The notes: generated by a model not told the origin, from the sequence alone. Counted from the first letter of the stretch, positions 33,471-46,478 are shown. The stretch is DNA of 64,000 nt from Hsuehochloa calcarea (GCA_036346395.1 CM070603.1:27685045-27749044); one strand, 5' to 3'. Numbers and translations: made by a program.

Positions 33471-34010
33471 TGGAAAGAATCCTGCCATCTTCCATTGCTA
33501 GTCATCACAGGCCACAGTTGCGTGACTTGACCCTTTGTGTAAGGACTTTCCCACTTGGGGGCGGTTTATTCGATTAGGCGGGATTGATTTTGTTCAATAC
33601 CAAGTCACCTCTGATAAGTGCAAGGTGACTTGGTATTATTTGCGTAAGGTCTATTGATAAAGCGTCGAGCGGATTAAGGCTTGATACCTCTTTTCTTGAG
33701 TAGGTTGATGCCATCTACTCGAAGATGTTCTTAATCGAAGTTAGTGTAATTTTTACTCTTGTTGTTTGTATCTTTATTTACGATGGAAGTATGGCTTGGC
33801 CCCAAAATTAAGAAAAAGGTGTTTCACTGTGCATTTGGGTAGCGATCGTGTGAATAGCCCATATCTTGAGGGTAATTCTTTTACCCAAGCCCGGCGCTAT
33901 ATAAGTTGGTCAAAACTCGAGTTTTTCCTGCATAATTTGACCATTCGCTCTTTATTGCCCCATTGCTTTGTGGATGGGTGACAAAGGCATAACAGGTTTA
34001 ATGCTCGATA
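33471..34010 (-). pseudogene. Tat-1 integrase C-terminal remnant
   Basis: Minus-strand reading across frames gives HPQSNGAIKSEWSNYAGKTR (the conserved Glu region, with Lys at the usual Glu position), then KELPSRYGLFT, ETPFS.FWGQAILP-like sequence, GDLVLNKINPA and LAMEDGR. These match the Tat-2 integrase end at 26120-26640. Immediately upstream in the element (above about 34010) the sequence is gag, not RT, so about 3 kb of pol is missing. Confidence 0.7.
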
Positions 34011-35053
34011 ACATAATAATCATAGACTTCAGAAATTGAATTTTGAACCTGACTAAAGCGTCTTATAAACTTATTCAAAGTCTCGTGAGAATGTTGTCGC
34101 GTTCGATACAGGCCATCCCATTTTCTAGGATGCTTGTAGGTGCCCTAGAAGTTTGTCAGCAATAGATAATACAAATGCTGTCACGAGTAGATTGACTCTA
34201 CTAGTTGGTTTAATAACTATGATCGGCAGAGACCTCAAGGATAGTTGGCAAATAATTTGCCATAACGTGCTCATCTCCTACTATGGCACGGACTGCAGTT
34301 GTGTAAATTTGGAGAAATTCATGGGATTCTGGGGCCCATCGTACTTCTCCATGTTGGCTGGTAAAAATTTGGCTGGCCAGTGAATTGGTCGGAGATAAGA
34401 TGAAAACACACGATATATGGTAATGGTGTCGTAACGCCTCCTTTGTGGGAAAGTAGGGTTAGCATCACGAGATGATCGTACTTGACGATGCACAGTGGTA
34501 AATGGATTTGATCTATCATAGATTTGGTCTGCAAGGTAATACTCCTCACCTCCATTTCTTTGATGTATATTCCTTTGAAGAAGTGGTGAGCGACCACCTC
34601 CATAGGAGTCCTCTAATCACCAACTATTGGAGGTTTCTTCTTGACCAAAGATTATGGTCGGAGATCGACCGAGCTTGCGGCCTTGTTGTCCTCCACGAGG
34701 AGAGTTATTTGAATGACTAGCGTTCGGGCGTGGTCTGATGTGACTTCAGGGCGGCGTTGTCGGTTGCGCTCGATTACGGTCATGGTGACCCGAATCCCAC
34801 AATGTGATCTCTTGGGTGAAGATGTCATAACACGGTGCTTGGCCAAGCTACGAGTTTGGTTTTGATCAAATCATTGATATGTTGAAGCTCTCAAGCGGTC
34901 TCTAGCGGTAGTTGATGTGCCCGGACAATGCATTACGAGTGCAATCCTCCTTCATCGAATGGTGTCAAGATCATCAACATCAGAGTTGGTGGATCATGCC
35001 CCAATAGAGTGTGATGACTTGAGGATGTCAGTGGCGCTCATGAAGGTTGAGGC
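34011..35053 (-). pseudogene. Tat-1 gag, core domain part
   Basis: The minus strand has PANMEKYDGPQNPMNFSKF, then in another frame IYTTAVRAIVGDEHVMANYL and further gag-domain blocks, matching Tat-2 gag at 22041-22350 (MEKFDGSQNPIEFLEIYTT). The upstream part near 34980-35053 reads ASTFMSATDILKSSHSIGA. The right end is the TSD GAGGC of the LARD-like element; gag continues at 43531. Stops and shifts make it non-functional. Confidence 0.7.
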
Positions 35054-37172
35054 TGTAACACCCACCCAACATTGAGCTTAGAATACCACTAAACTACTAT
35101 AACCATCTAATTTACATCAACTTACTATAAAATTTCAGCAAGCATAACAACATTAAAACCCATCCACGGTCGCATTAACACAAGCATAACACTATGACAA
35201 TCATAGATAAATTAGACCTAGGAGCATAGCAAAATAATAAACCAAGATTAACATAAACCAAGCATCTATGGTTATTCAATACCATCATGTCCTAGATATA
35301 AATATTCATGTTATTCTAAAAGTTTCTCATGTCCAATGGATCAAATAATTGGGTGAAGTGCATAATTCCAAATCGCTAGCCCTTTAAAGTAAAACATCAT
35401 CCTTTGGTCACCTAAAAACAACAATAGAGCAAGAATGAGTCAAAACTCAGCAAATACATAATAAAGCCATAAACAATAGTTTATTAACCATAATTAAAGT
35501 TATCATCATCATCCATTTAGTTAATGCCATTGTCATTGTCAAACAAACAAGCCATATTCCATATAGGTAAAGTTGCACAATTTAACAATTTACTTAGATA
35601 TGCGAATGCACTAACATGCTCATGCTCATATGCATCTCATCGGTGATCTGGGTATAGCGGAGTGTTCACCGTCGATGACACACTCTATCCTTCACTCCGT
35701 GAAGTCCCCACCAAAGTAGGATTTTATCTAGAGCTCTTGGACTAGTCATGTATCTTTCTCACCGACCTCACGGAATAGTTACATGACTTTCTCACGACTT
35801 AGCTCATGCAACCCCTGTCATTATGAATGTAAATGATCGACATCTTTATTTATTCATCAACATAGTCCATCTCATTAACTCAATATCTCCTCCTCATTAT
35901 CTCAATATCATAATCTCATTCACTCAAGGTCATCAATATCATGTATAAGAATAAGGTGAGCGAAAGTATAATAAATAACATGATAAGTAACAACAAGGAT
36001 CATGGTGAACAACCCATTGTTCATCACTCTACCATGTACTTGCCTTCCGTGTGTGACGAGTTAGGAGACAACGGCGGAATTTCTCCACTCCACCCCACCG
36101 CCTACACAAATATTTATTGAAATAAGAATAACAAGACATGGCGTGGCTACAAGCGTTTTACCATAACCCTCTATCTAATCAACATAACCAAAAACTCAAA
36201 ATGGCGAATTAACTAATCGGTAATATCGGCCCTTACGATCAGCGATGCGAGAAAAATCGTAATTAAATATCTGTAACTCGAATGACTTGAAACCAGTGCT
36301 CAAATACTCTTAACGTAACAAGATACGAAACTCTAGTTGGTGGGGTTCTTTGATTCAGCCAAACTAGTGGTCTAAACAACCGTTGAAAACTATTGACAAA
36401 CATCTGTCGAATCTGCACAGCAGTAAATAACATGGCATAACTTTCACTCTATAGATCAATTGAGATGATCTTTATCAATTTGGAAAGACTATTAAACAGG
36501 CTTCAATAACCTAGTTGGGTAAGACTCTGATTCAGCCTTCTAATAGTCCTAATGTTACGATGAAGTTTGCTGTTCCCTCAGTCTGACAATCAGACAACAG
36601 TGACGGTAAAAATTCAATAACTTTTGATTCACACCTCTAAAAAATATGTTATTTATCAATCCTGAAAGCTTACTGGAATGGCTACAACTTTACTTTTGGG
36701 TGGCTCTTCAGATTCGGGCTCAAAAAAATACAATCTGACTAAACATGCAGACTGCCAAATCTCGTCAGCCTTCCTGTACAGTCGCACAAAAATGGACATA
36801 TATCCTAAACCGTAACTCCAAATCAGATGATCTCGGTGCCAAAAGAAAGCTAAGATCAAGGTCTACAACTTTCTAAAAGGTGGACAGATCAGAAAATGAG
36901 CATAGCGTACCCAAATCTGACGAGCAACGGCGCCTGCAGGAGAGGTGGGGAGAGCGGCGGCTCAAGTGGGAGGAATGGGGAGAGGAGGAGGATTAGGGTT
37001 TTGGGGTGGGAACCCCCTTTATAGCCGGCCACACTTGGGCCCCTCTGGGCATGGCCCAGGCCCAAGTTGTCGAATAAAAGCAGAAATCCCCTTTATTTTA
37101 GGTATTTTCTTTTCCTTTATTGCCTTTTCTTCTCGGCTAAATTCCTAATTACGATTAAATTAGGGTATTACA
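35054..37172 (-). repeat. LARD-like 3' LTR
   Basis: TGTAACACCCACCC to GGGTATTACA. Minus-strand GC-rich leader near 36930-37060. Contains degenerate internal repeats of about 115-130 bp at roughly 36410-36890, with recurring GATGATCT(T/C) and AAGCTTACTGG/AAAGCTAAG blocks. Chance ORFs only. Confidence 0.85.
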
Positions 37173-40100
37173 TTCTACCCCTTAAGCGATTCGACCGAAT
37201 TCTAACCATGATAACGCACCGTACCAAAATTTACTAACACTTTACCGTAATATCACGTATCAAGTGAATAACTCTAGATAAAGGTGGCGCATCACGGGAC
37301 TCCAATTTCAGTCGCCTCTCTCTCGGTGATGTGTCCACAACACCTTGGCGTACACCAACATCCGTGCCTCGGCACCGCTCGACCTCTCGAATGTGCACGG
37401 ATGTGACTCAACTGTGAGGTCTTGCTCACTAGTTCGCGGCTCCAAAGAAATTTTTATGCTCCGGGTTTCTCAAAACTTTCTCAGCACCAAGACATGAAAC
37501 ACATTGTAGCACCGCACATGGACTCAGAAAGGTCCAGGTGTTGGGCTAGCTTCCCAATTCTCGCTTTAATCAGGAACGGTCCCACGTACCTCGGGCTGAG
37601 CTTCCCTTTGGTTCCAAATCACAGAATTTGCTCGTAAACACATGGAACCCTTGTTCCATCTCTCAGTCGATCTGTTCATCCTAACACGACAAACCTTCAT
37701 TAAGTAGGGGCGCTTGACACCAATTATTTAAGCGACTTTAAATAATCGAACTCAGCGAAAACAAGGATTCACAATGCAACCCAACCTTAACCGTCCTTCC
37801 TCTAAAGCACCCAGATCCAAAATCGAAGATTCATCAAGGGAACCTTTTCAGATTCCAACTAGACCGTTTGCAAATAAACACCACATGGGCCAACAGAGAA
37901 TTCATTCAAATGCCCATATCAAACACTCCATTTACTCCCTAAGCGGAAAGAACCACCTTCTTGATCATAAAGTCAACTCAAATTACACATGATCCCCATC
38001 ATAAAAACTCAAGTGAAACAAACACCTCTCTGCTCGAGAAAACATTCTTTCCTCATAGGTTCTTTTAAGAAACAAATCCTTTCCCAAATCACGAGGCTTC
38101 CAAATCATCACACTAATTCATTCTCTTAATCGACAATCCCAGCGACCCCCAAACCGAAGGAACAACCATACTCATTTAGAGGGACTATACTAATCCACAT
38201 AAGGTTTCTCGGCCTCCACCTATCTGAATGGAATTATTGTGACAAGTGGTTTCCCACAACTCAATAAAGCTGTTCACCCACGGCCACAACACCTCATTAC
38301 ACTCACGGATAATCAATTTGGAACTTCTCGGTGCACAATCTCATTTATTACATCAAAGGGTTCTATCAAAGATCTTCACCCTATTGGAATCCACTTTTTT
38401 TTCTACTGCTACACATAGTCATCGAGCAACTAAGGGTCTAGTATAGATCACCAAACCAAAATTCCACCCCGAAGGCTCCTACAATTATGATTCGTTTTAT
38501 GAGATCTGGCTTGTCAATCTCTTGTTGAAAACTCACACAATCCAACATACTCAATCATTAGCACCGACATGTAAACATATTATCGGCCCAATCAACTCTA
38601 GAAAGATTCTAACTTCCAGAGTATTACTCACTGAAACTATGTCATACTTAACAATGACTCCACAATTCCTGTTGTTTCTTTAACTGCCGTAATGATTAGA
38701 TTACTCTGCTAATTCCCTCTCATTAAACCACACCATCATAAACCACCTACACAACCTTGTAAGTTCATTATCCATTTGTGATACTCTACTAAATTGATCA
38801 AGATTCCTATACTTTCGATAATTCCAACATTCCAGCATGAATGAGGGTTCCTGGATTTTAATTAGCTATGAGTTCCACTAGTTGCAACACTATCAATTGT
38901 ATTCCAACGACAAACATTCCATGGATTCTCTCCAAAGTTATAGGTCAAACCAATCCACCCTCTCTAGTTCCTTACCTAAATTGGTTCATAAAACTTCACC
39001 ACTACCATATACTTGTCCACCACCAACCAGTCTCATATGGCACTTTATAAGACTTGGCAAGGCGAGTTAGTTAAACCCTTCCTCAAAAGGAAAGAGACAA
39101 ACATACAAAAATTTCAACACACAAGAAAACGTTGCTCCTTGGAGAGCACGAGACCAAGAAAAGCAGTCAAATAGTAATGATCTCAAAAACAAAATATGTG
39201 TCCACGAGTTGAGTGAAAAAGTTCCACTAGATTCTCGAAGCTCCAAAAATCATAATAAAACATTGCTATGAAAATCCAAGAAACTCTTAAGTGTAATGAT
39301 AGAAAAGTTGCAGATTACAATTCTTAACTCAACCCCAATTCGTAAGTTACTTGTTTCTGTTAGCAAATAAAGCAATTTTCTTTGGTTCCATCATTACTTA
39401 CGAACCCAAACAAGAGGTGCATTTAAAATCAAATCACATTAATCACTTAAGAACCAAATAGAACTTCCTAATCGTCATATTGCTCAAATTAATTTCATCT
39501 ACTACATAGATCATGAACTCCCAAAAGACCATGAATGCCAAGCGCAAACATTTCATTAAGTCGATGTCTGAAAGACCATTAACTTACTTTCTCTCTAGAG
39601 GAATCATTACCACTCCAGCGAGTGAATCTCTTGCGACCATCTTACTAATATCAAGAATAATACCCTTTTACAAGAATCATTTTCATCATCTCCTTCATTA
39701 CAAAGCCCCAGCGCTCACCAACATTCCATATTACTTGTATCATCTCATGCTCAATTGAGTGTGTACCAAATTCTTACACCCTCACTCCAACAACCTCTTT
39801 AATGTAGAAGGAACCTACAACACATTTTAAGAGGTTACACCAAATCTCTATCATCAAGGCATAATACTATCAAATAATATCACCATCACGCAAACATAGA
39901 TCACCTATTAAATCCTATCATAAACCCTTAGAAAGAAAACAATAGATTATTCCATAATATACATTATCTCAATAAGATTCAGTGGTCACTTGTTCTAGAG
40001 ATTATCGATACACAAACCAAACTATCAAAGCAAACTTTACAAGGATATGCACCACAATTCCTCATCATAAAGCATGCGTGAGTAAATCACTTTCAAAGGT

Positions 40101-41389
40101 CAACCCTTCACCTATTAGGAATGCTCACACCAATTTAGTACACACTAGTTCCAATCGGAGGTTATCATAGACGATTGGAGATTACCCAACCATGGATGAA
40201 TTCATGGTCCTTTCTCTATTTGTATTCCCACGGACATACATAAGATCATCAAACAGCCAATCAAAGAAAATTCCATATCATTATCTACTGAGACAACAGT
40301 CGAGCAAATCCTTATATTTCTCATTCTACACAATTAGTTTATCCCACCGAAACCAAATAGTCCAACAAGTTTAGCAAACTACGCAATTCTAATGATCGAC
40401 CATCTCACCAACGTTCCACTCTTTTAATAACTCTATTGAACCCAACCAAATATAGTCATACTCATAATCACAGCTCATCAGGAACTACTAGAGGACAACA
40501 TCGACTTACTCGATTTCTCTTCTAAGGATACCCGTTAGGATGTATTATGCACCACACTGCAGACCCAACCATATCCATTAATTTCTTTGATTGTAACCTC
40601 TCGCTTAACCATGAGAAAACATCGCTAAAGGATTTAACATTTTCTTTCATAAAAGAGAATCATTCAACTTCAACGCTCAGAATGCCCAAAAGAGTTACAT
40701 TGAGTCAAAACTTCCACATACTAAAAGACTTGCAAAAGCAAGCTTTCATTATCCAAATCATTAAATGAAATGAATGGGTCACGTTTACCATTAAGAAAGA
40801 CAAAACTTCAATACAAAGGTCAACCTTGACAATTAACCAAGTTTACCATTCGTAAGGGTAATTCAACAATTGGTGAAACAATAGCGGCTTTAAGAGACAA
40901 ATTAAACCAATGGAAACACATCAACCTTTGTCAAATCGAACATCAACCGCAATGAACTAATAACCCAATAGAAATTCATCAGCCACAATTGGACTAGAGT
41001 TGATCAAATTTCAAATTCAACGAAGAGAGCAACTTTTCTACAGATAATCACTTTCAATGCTTGTACTAAGATATCCGAGGTAACCACTTCACCATTCTCT
41101 TACTACGAACGGTGGTGTAACCTGGTAAAGCCCAGGGTCACAACCACGACCTCAACCTTTCAACATCAGCCATCCTTACACATAACCCAGGATAATCAAT
41201 TAATTAGCAATCATGCTAAATTCATACTAGTAATCATCAATACAATATCACAGAAACGTAAATGCAATGCTTTGCCCATTCCCATCTACTGTGCACCGTG
41301 TGTCAAGTTTTAAGTTAATTAACCATTAACAGATTTTAGCAAATCAAGTTATTTAAGTTACTAATCTATTCACCACGGACCTAAAGCCC
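37173..41389 (-). other. Non-coding interior of the LARD-like element
   Basis: In 4.2 kb there is no minus-strand ORF of note and only scattered short plus-strand ORFs without protein resemblance. The plus strand is rich in A and C and poor in G. Its first 1.7 kb is related to 12716-14110, so this non-coding interior is a family property rather than private decay. The start by the LTR may preserve a pol-tail-like fragment. Confidence 0.65.
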
Positions 41390-41401
41390 GCTCTGATACC
41401 A
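41390..41401 (-). promoter_or_regulatory. Primer binding site of the LARD-like element
   Basis: Minus-strand TGGTATCAGAGC, two bases from the 5' LTR, complementary to tRNA-Met. Confidence 0.9.
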
Positions 41402-41403
41402 AC

Positions 41404-43525
41404 TGTAACACCCAAGCCCAACATTGAGCTTAGAATGCCACTAAACTACTATAACCATCTAATTTACATCAACTTACTATAAAATTTCAGCAAGCATAAC
41501 AACATTAAAACCCATCCACGGGTCGCATTAACACAAGCATAACACTATGACAATCATAGATAAATTAGACCTAGGAGCATAGCAAAATAATAAACCAAGA
41601 TTAACATAAACCAAGCATCTATGGTTATTCAATACCATCATGTCCTAGATATAAATATTCATGTTATTCTAAAAGTTTCTCATGTCCAATAGATCAAATA
41701 ATTGGGTGAAGTGCATAATTCCAAGTCGCTAGCCCTTCCCGAGTAAAACATCATCACTTGGTCACCTAAAAACAACAATAGAGCAAGAATGAGTCAAGAC
41801 TCGGCAAATACATAATAAAGCCATAAACAATAGTTTATTAACCATAATTAAAGTTATCATCATCATCCATTTAGTTAATGCCATTGTCATTGTCAAACAA
41901 ACAAGCCATATTCCATATAGGTAAAGTTGCACAATTTAACAATTTACTTAGATATGCGAATGCACTAACATGCTCATGCTCATATGCATCTCATCGGTGA
42001 TCTGGGTATAGCGGAGTGTTCACCGTCGATGACACACTCTATCCTTCACTCCCGTGAAGTCCCCACCAAAGTAGGATTTTATCTAGAGCTCTCCTGACTA
42101 GTCATGTATCTTTCTCACCGACCTCACCGAATAGTTACATGACTTTTCTCACCGACTGCTCATGCAACCCCTGTCATGATGAATGTAAATGATCGACATC
42201 TTTATTTATTCATCAACCTAGTCCATCTCATTAACTCAATATCTCCTCCTCATTATCTCAATATCATAATCTCATTCACTCAAGGTCATCAATATCATGT
42301 ATAAGAATAAGCTGAGCGAAAGCATAATAAATAGCATGATAAGTAACAACAAGGATCATGGTGAACAACCCATTGTTCACCACTCTACCATGTACTTGCC
42401 TTCCGTGTTGTGACGAGTTAGGAGACAACGACGAATTTCTCCACTCCACCCCACCGCCTACACAAATATTTATTGAAATAAGAATAACAAGACATGGCGT
42501 GGCTACAAGCGTTTTACCATAACCCTCTATCTAATCAACATAACCAAAAACTCAAAATGACGAATTAACTAATCGGTAATATCGCCCTTCCGATCAGCGA
42601 TGCAGAAAAATCGTAATTAAATATCTGTAACTCGAATGACTTGAAACTAGTGCTCAAATACTCTTAACGTAACAAGATCTGAAACTCTAGTTGGTGGGGT
42701 TCTTTGATTCGGCCAAACTAGTGGTCTAAACAACCGTTGAAAACCATTGACAGACATCTGTCGAATCTGACACAGCAGTAAATAACATGGCATAACTTTC
42801 ACTCTATAGATCCAATTGAGATGATCTTTATCAATTTGGAAAGACTATTAAACAGGCTGCAATAACCTAGTTGGGTGCGACTCTGATTCAGCCTTCTAAT
42901 AATCCTAATGTTACGATGAAGTTTGTTGTTCCCTCGATCGACAATCGGACAACAGTGACAGTAAAAATTCAATAACTTTTGATTCACACCTCTAAAAATA
43001 TGTTCTTTATCAATCCTGAAAGCTTACTGGAATGGCTACAACTTTAGTTTTGGGTGGCTCTTCAGATTCGGGCTCAAAAAATACAATCTGACTAAACATG
43101 CAGATGCCAAATCTCGTCGACCTTCTGTCAGATCGCACAAAAGCGGACATATATCCTAAACCGTAATCCAAATCAGATGATCTCGGTTCCAAAAGAAAGC
43201 TAAGATCAAGGCCTACAACTTTCTAAAGGTGGGCGGATCATAAAATGAGCATAGCGTACCCAAATCGGCGAGCAACGCAGCCATGCCAGGAGAGGTGGGG
43301 AGGCGGCGGCTCAAGTGGGAGGAATGGGGAGAGGAGGAGGATTAGGGTTTTGGGAGGTGGGAACCCCCTTTATAGCCGGCCACACTTGGGCCCCTCCTGG
43401 GCTGCGGCCCAGGCCCAAGTTGTCGAATAAAAGAAATCCCCTTTATTTTTAGGTATTTTCTCTTCTTTTATTGCCTTTTCTTCTCCGCTAAATTCCTAAT
43501 TACTGATTAAATTCGGGGTATTACT
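41404..43525 (-). repeat. LARD-like 5' LTR
   Basis: TGTAACACCCAAGCC to GGGGTATTACT; the final base is T where the family has A. Sister of 35054-37172. Differences are mainly one- to three-base indels at CG-containing sites, such as the region around CTAGTCATG near 42100. Confidence 0.85.
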
Positions 43526-43530
43526 GAGAC

Positions 43531-43816
43531 CACGGTCATTGTTGGAGCGTCATCACCATTTTGACGATAGCCATGCGATTGATCGATAGGAAGCAACCTA
43601 GTCTTGTTTCTTGGAGAGCGATCATGGTCTGAGGGGAGTACAAAGACCTCCTGGGTGCTGGTGTCCATGCTTGCGGTCGAGTCCTCAGGCTGGACGAGTA
43701 GTCGAATGACAATGCCTCATGACTTGGAGTAATCCCATCCAGGAAAGGAAATTTTGGGTTATAACCATCTCCGGTTGAATGTGAATCCTCAGGGATATAG
43801 TCGAATCATAACTACG
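43531..43816 (-). pseudogene. Tat-1 gag, middle part
   Basis: A 286-bp island between the LARD-like element and the solo LTR. The minus strand shows PIDQSHGYRQNGDDAPTMTV adjoining the 35053 side. The outer pentamer at 43812-43816 is CTACG, the TSD of the solo LTR. It lies in the variable part of gag, so homology is weak and the call rests on position and on reading across the excised insertions. Confidence 0.5.
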
Positions 43817-45967
43817 TGTAACACCCACCCCAACAACGAGCACGGAATGCCACCAAACTACTCTTATCATCTATTATACATCAACACCTTTGTGAAATTT
43901 CAGCAAGCATAACAACATTAAAACCCATCCACGGGTCGCATTAACACAAGCATAACACTATGACAATCATAAATAAATTAGACCTAGGAGCATAGCAAAA
44001 TAATAAACCAAGATTAACATAAACCAAGTATCTATGGTTATTCAATACCATCATGTCCTAGATATAAATATTCATGTTATTCTAAAAGTTTCTCATGTCC
44101 AATGAATCAAATAATTGGGTGAAGTGCATGATTCCAAGTCGCTAGCCCTTCAAAAGTAAAGCGTCATCCTTTGGTCACCTAAAAACAACAATAGAGCAAG
44201 AATGAGTCCAAGACTCGGCAAATACATAATAAAGCCATAAACAATAGTTTATTAACTAAAATCAAAGTTATCGACATCATCCATTTAGTTAATGCCATTG
44301 TCATTCTCAAACAAACAAGCCATATTCCATATAGGTAAAGTTGCACAATTTAACAATTTACTTAGATATGCGAATGCACCAACATGCTCATGCTCATATG
44401 CATCTCATCGGTGATCTGGGTATAGCGGAGTGTTCACCGTCGATGACACACTCTATCCTTCACTCCGTGAAGTCCCCACCAAAGTAGGATTTTATCTAGA
44501 GCTCTACGGACTAGTCATGTATCTTTCTCACCGACCTCACGGAATAGTTACATGACTTTCTCACCGACCTAGCTCATGCAACCCATGTCATGATGAATGT
44601 AAATGATCGACATCTTTATTTATTCATCAACATAGTCCATCTCATTAACTCAATATCTACTCGTTATCTCATTATCATAATCTCATTCACTCAAGGTCAT
44701 CAATATCATGTATAAGAATAAGCTGAATGAAAGCATAATAAATAGCATAATAAGTAACATCAATGATCATGGTGAACAACCCATTGTTCACCACTCTACC
44801 ATATACTTGCCTTCCTACTTGTGGCGAGTTAGGAGGCAACGACGAATTCTCCACTCCTGCCCGCCGCCTACACAAATATTTATTGAAATAAGAATAATAA
44901 GTTATGGCGTGGCTACAAGCGTTTTACCATAACCCTCTATCTAATCAACATAACCAAAAACTCAAAATGGCGAATTAACTAATCAGCCAATATCGGCCCT
45001 TCGATCAGCAGTACGAGAAAATCGTAATTAAATATCTATAACTCGAATGACTTGAAACCAGTTCTCAAATACTTTTAACGTAACAGGCTACGAAACTCTA
45101 GTTGGTGAAATCCTTTGATTCGGCCAAAACAGTGGCCTAAACAACAGTTGAAAACACTAACAGATATCTGCCCAGATTTCAGAACAGTGGTAAAGAAAAT
45201 GGCATAACTTTTAATCTATAGGTCCAATTGAGATTATCTTTATCAAGTTGGAAAGATAATTTAAAGGGCTACAATAACCTAGTTGGGTGGAAGTTCTGAA
45301 TCTGAATCTAACTAGATCAAACCCGAGGGGCAAACCGACAGTTCCAAATTCTCAGGCAGACAGGACAGCACGCGATTAAAAATTCATATCTCCTAAACCG
45401 TAAGGTGGAATCAAGTGATCTCGGTGCCAAAAGAAAGATAACGACATCAGGAACAAAACTCTAGAAGACGAAAATACCAGATTCGGCCTCTAAGTAAATC
45501 ATAATGGCCCGACAAGAAAATCTGCCAAATCACGTCAGCTCTCCTGGACAGTCGCGGTAAAACTACCATATCTCCTAAACCGTAACTCCAAATCAAATGA
45601 TCTCAGTTCCAAAAGAAAGCTAAGACCAAGGGCTACAACTTTCTAAGAGGTGAGAAGATCAGAAAACGTACGGAACTTACCCAAATCTGACGAACAAAAG
45701 CGCTGTACTGCAGGGACAAGGGTGGCGGCCGGTTGGAGAGGGGAGGAGGGGTGGCGGCAGGGAGGGAAAGGGGAAGGGGAAGGTGTTTTAGGGTTTAGGG
45801 GAGAGATACACCCTTTGGCCAGCCCCTCATGGGCCACCACAGGTGAGGCCCAGAGTCCAGTTCTTGAAAAACACGAAAAACCCAAGAAGAAAAAGCGATT
45901 GATTCTCCCATTAGCTCCTTCTTACGAAACTTCTTCTAGTACGCCGATTTACTTTTGGGGTATTACA
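43817..45967 (-). mobile_element. Solo LTR of the LARD family
   Basis: A 2151-bp LTR, TGTAACACCCACCC to GGGTATTACA, with perfect target duplications CTACG at 43812-43816 and 45968-45972. It matches the LTRs at 35054 and 41404 closely over its first 1.2 kb and then diverges, carrying an extra repeat unit near 45360-45600. A solo LTR forms by recombination between the two LTRs of one element. Confidence 0.9.
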
Positions 45968-46400
45968 CTACGGCAGGATCGACATCACTTCTGGTGGGGG
46001 TAACCGAAGGGTGACAGTTAGTAGGTGATGGTTGAGCCCTGGAACCATGGATTCCATGATTTAACACTTCAGATCGGACGACCTCAGACGGGTTCGAACG
46101 TTTGGAGGAGGAATCCTCGCCGCATTCAGTTCTTGTCGTGGGGCTACTCCAATCATGGTCACTTGGACCCTTGCCTTGTGTGGACTTTGGCTCCTCATCT
46201 GGGCATATAGTTGTGGGGGAAAAGGTTCCCTGCTCATCCTTGTCCGATATGCGATTTCTTGGGTCTGGTGAAAGATCCCTGGAACTGGCATTGTCATCGG
46301 ACGAAACCATGCTTGGCTCGTAGTCGTAGCAGGCATCCATGTTGAGTCCTGCATAGTCTATGAAATTGAACCAATTCTCCTTATTCCACTCTCCTGCCAT
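45968..46400 (-). pseudogene. Tat-1 gag, N-terminal part
   Basis: The ATG at 46398-46400 opens MAGEWNKENWFNFIDYAGLN, the counterpart of Tat-2 gag at 20704. An in-frame ATG 12 codons upstream (46434-46436) is also possible. The frame is open for about 140 codons through an acidic, Ser/Pro-rich region to the solo LTR at 45967. It lies 58 bases from the primer site. This is the best-preserved coding stretch of Tat-1. Confidence 0.7.
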
Positions 46401-46459
46401 GGTAGAATCAGAGTGGGAACAAAGAAAATTTGCCAAAAGAACAAAGGAGAGAGAAAATT

Positions 46460-46478
46460 CCCCACGGTCGGCGTCAAC
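46460..46478 (-). promoter_or_regulatory. Tat-1 primer binding site
   Basis: Minus-strand GTTGACGCCGACCGTGGGG, adjacent to the 5' LTR, and close to the Tat-2 site at 20631-20650. It defines the element's orientation. Confidence 0.75.

Larger units (their letters stand above)
35054..43525 (-). mobile_element. LARD-like non-autonomous LTR retrotransposon
   Basis: LTRs are 35054-37172 (2119 bp) and 41404-43525 (2122 bp), very similar. The primer site GCTCTGATACCA at 41390-41401 is on the minus strand, so the 5' LTR is the right one. A polypurine tract (TTAAGGGGTAGAA, minus) adjoins the left LTR. Flanking pentamers are GAGGC (35049-35053) and GAGAC (43526-43530). The 4.2-kb interior has no retroviral protein. 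Gag of Tat-1 is interrupted here. Propagation would depend on proteins of another element; which one is not shown. Confidence 0.85.

Noticed and set aside
37774..40768. Short plus-strand ORFs in the LARD interior
   Set aside because: All are 60-81 codons, on the strand opposite to the element, in A/C-rich sequence that avoids stops by composition; no domain seen.
45963..46354. Alternative frames over Tat-1 gag (45963-46436) on both strands
   Set aside because: Only the frame starting MAGEWNKENWFNF matches Tat-2 gag and sits correctly after the primer site; the others are shadows.
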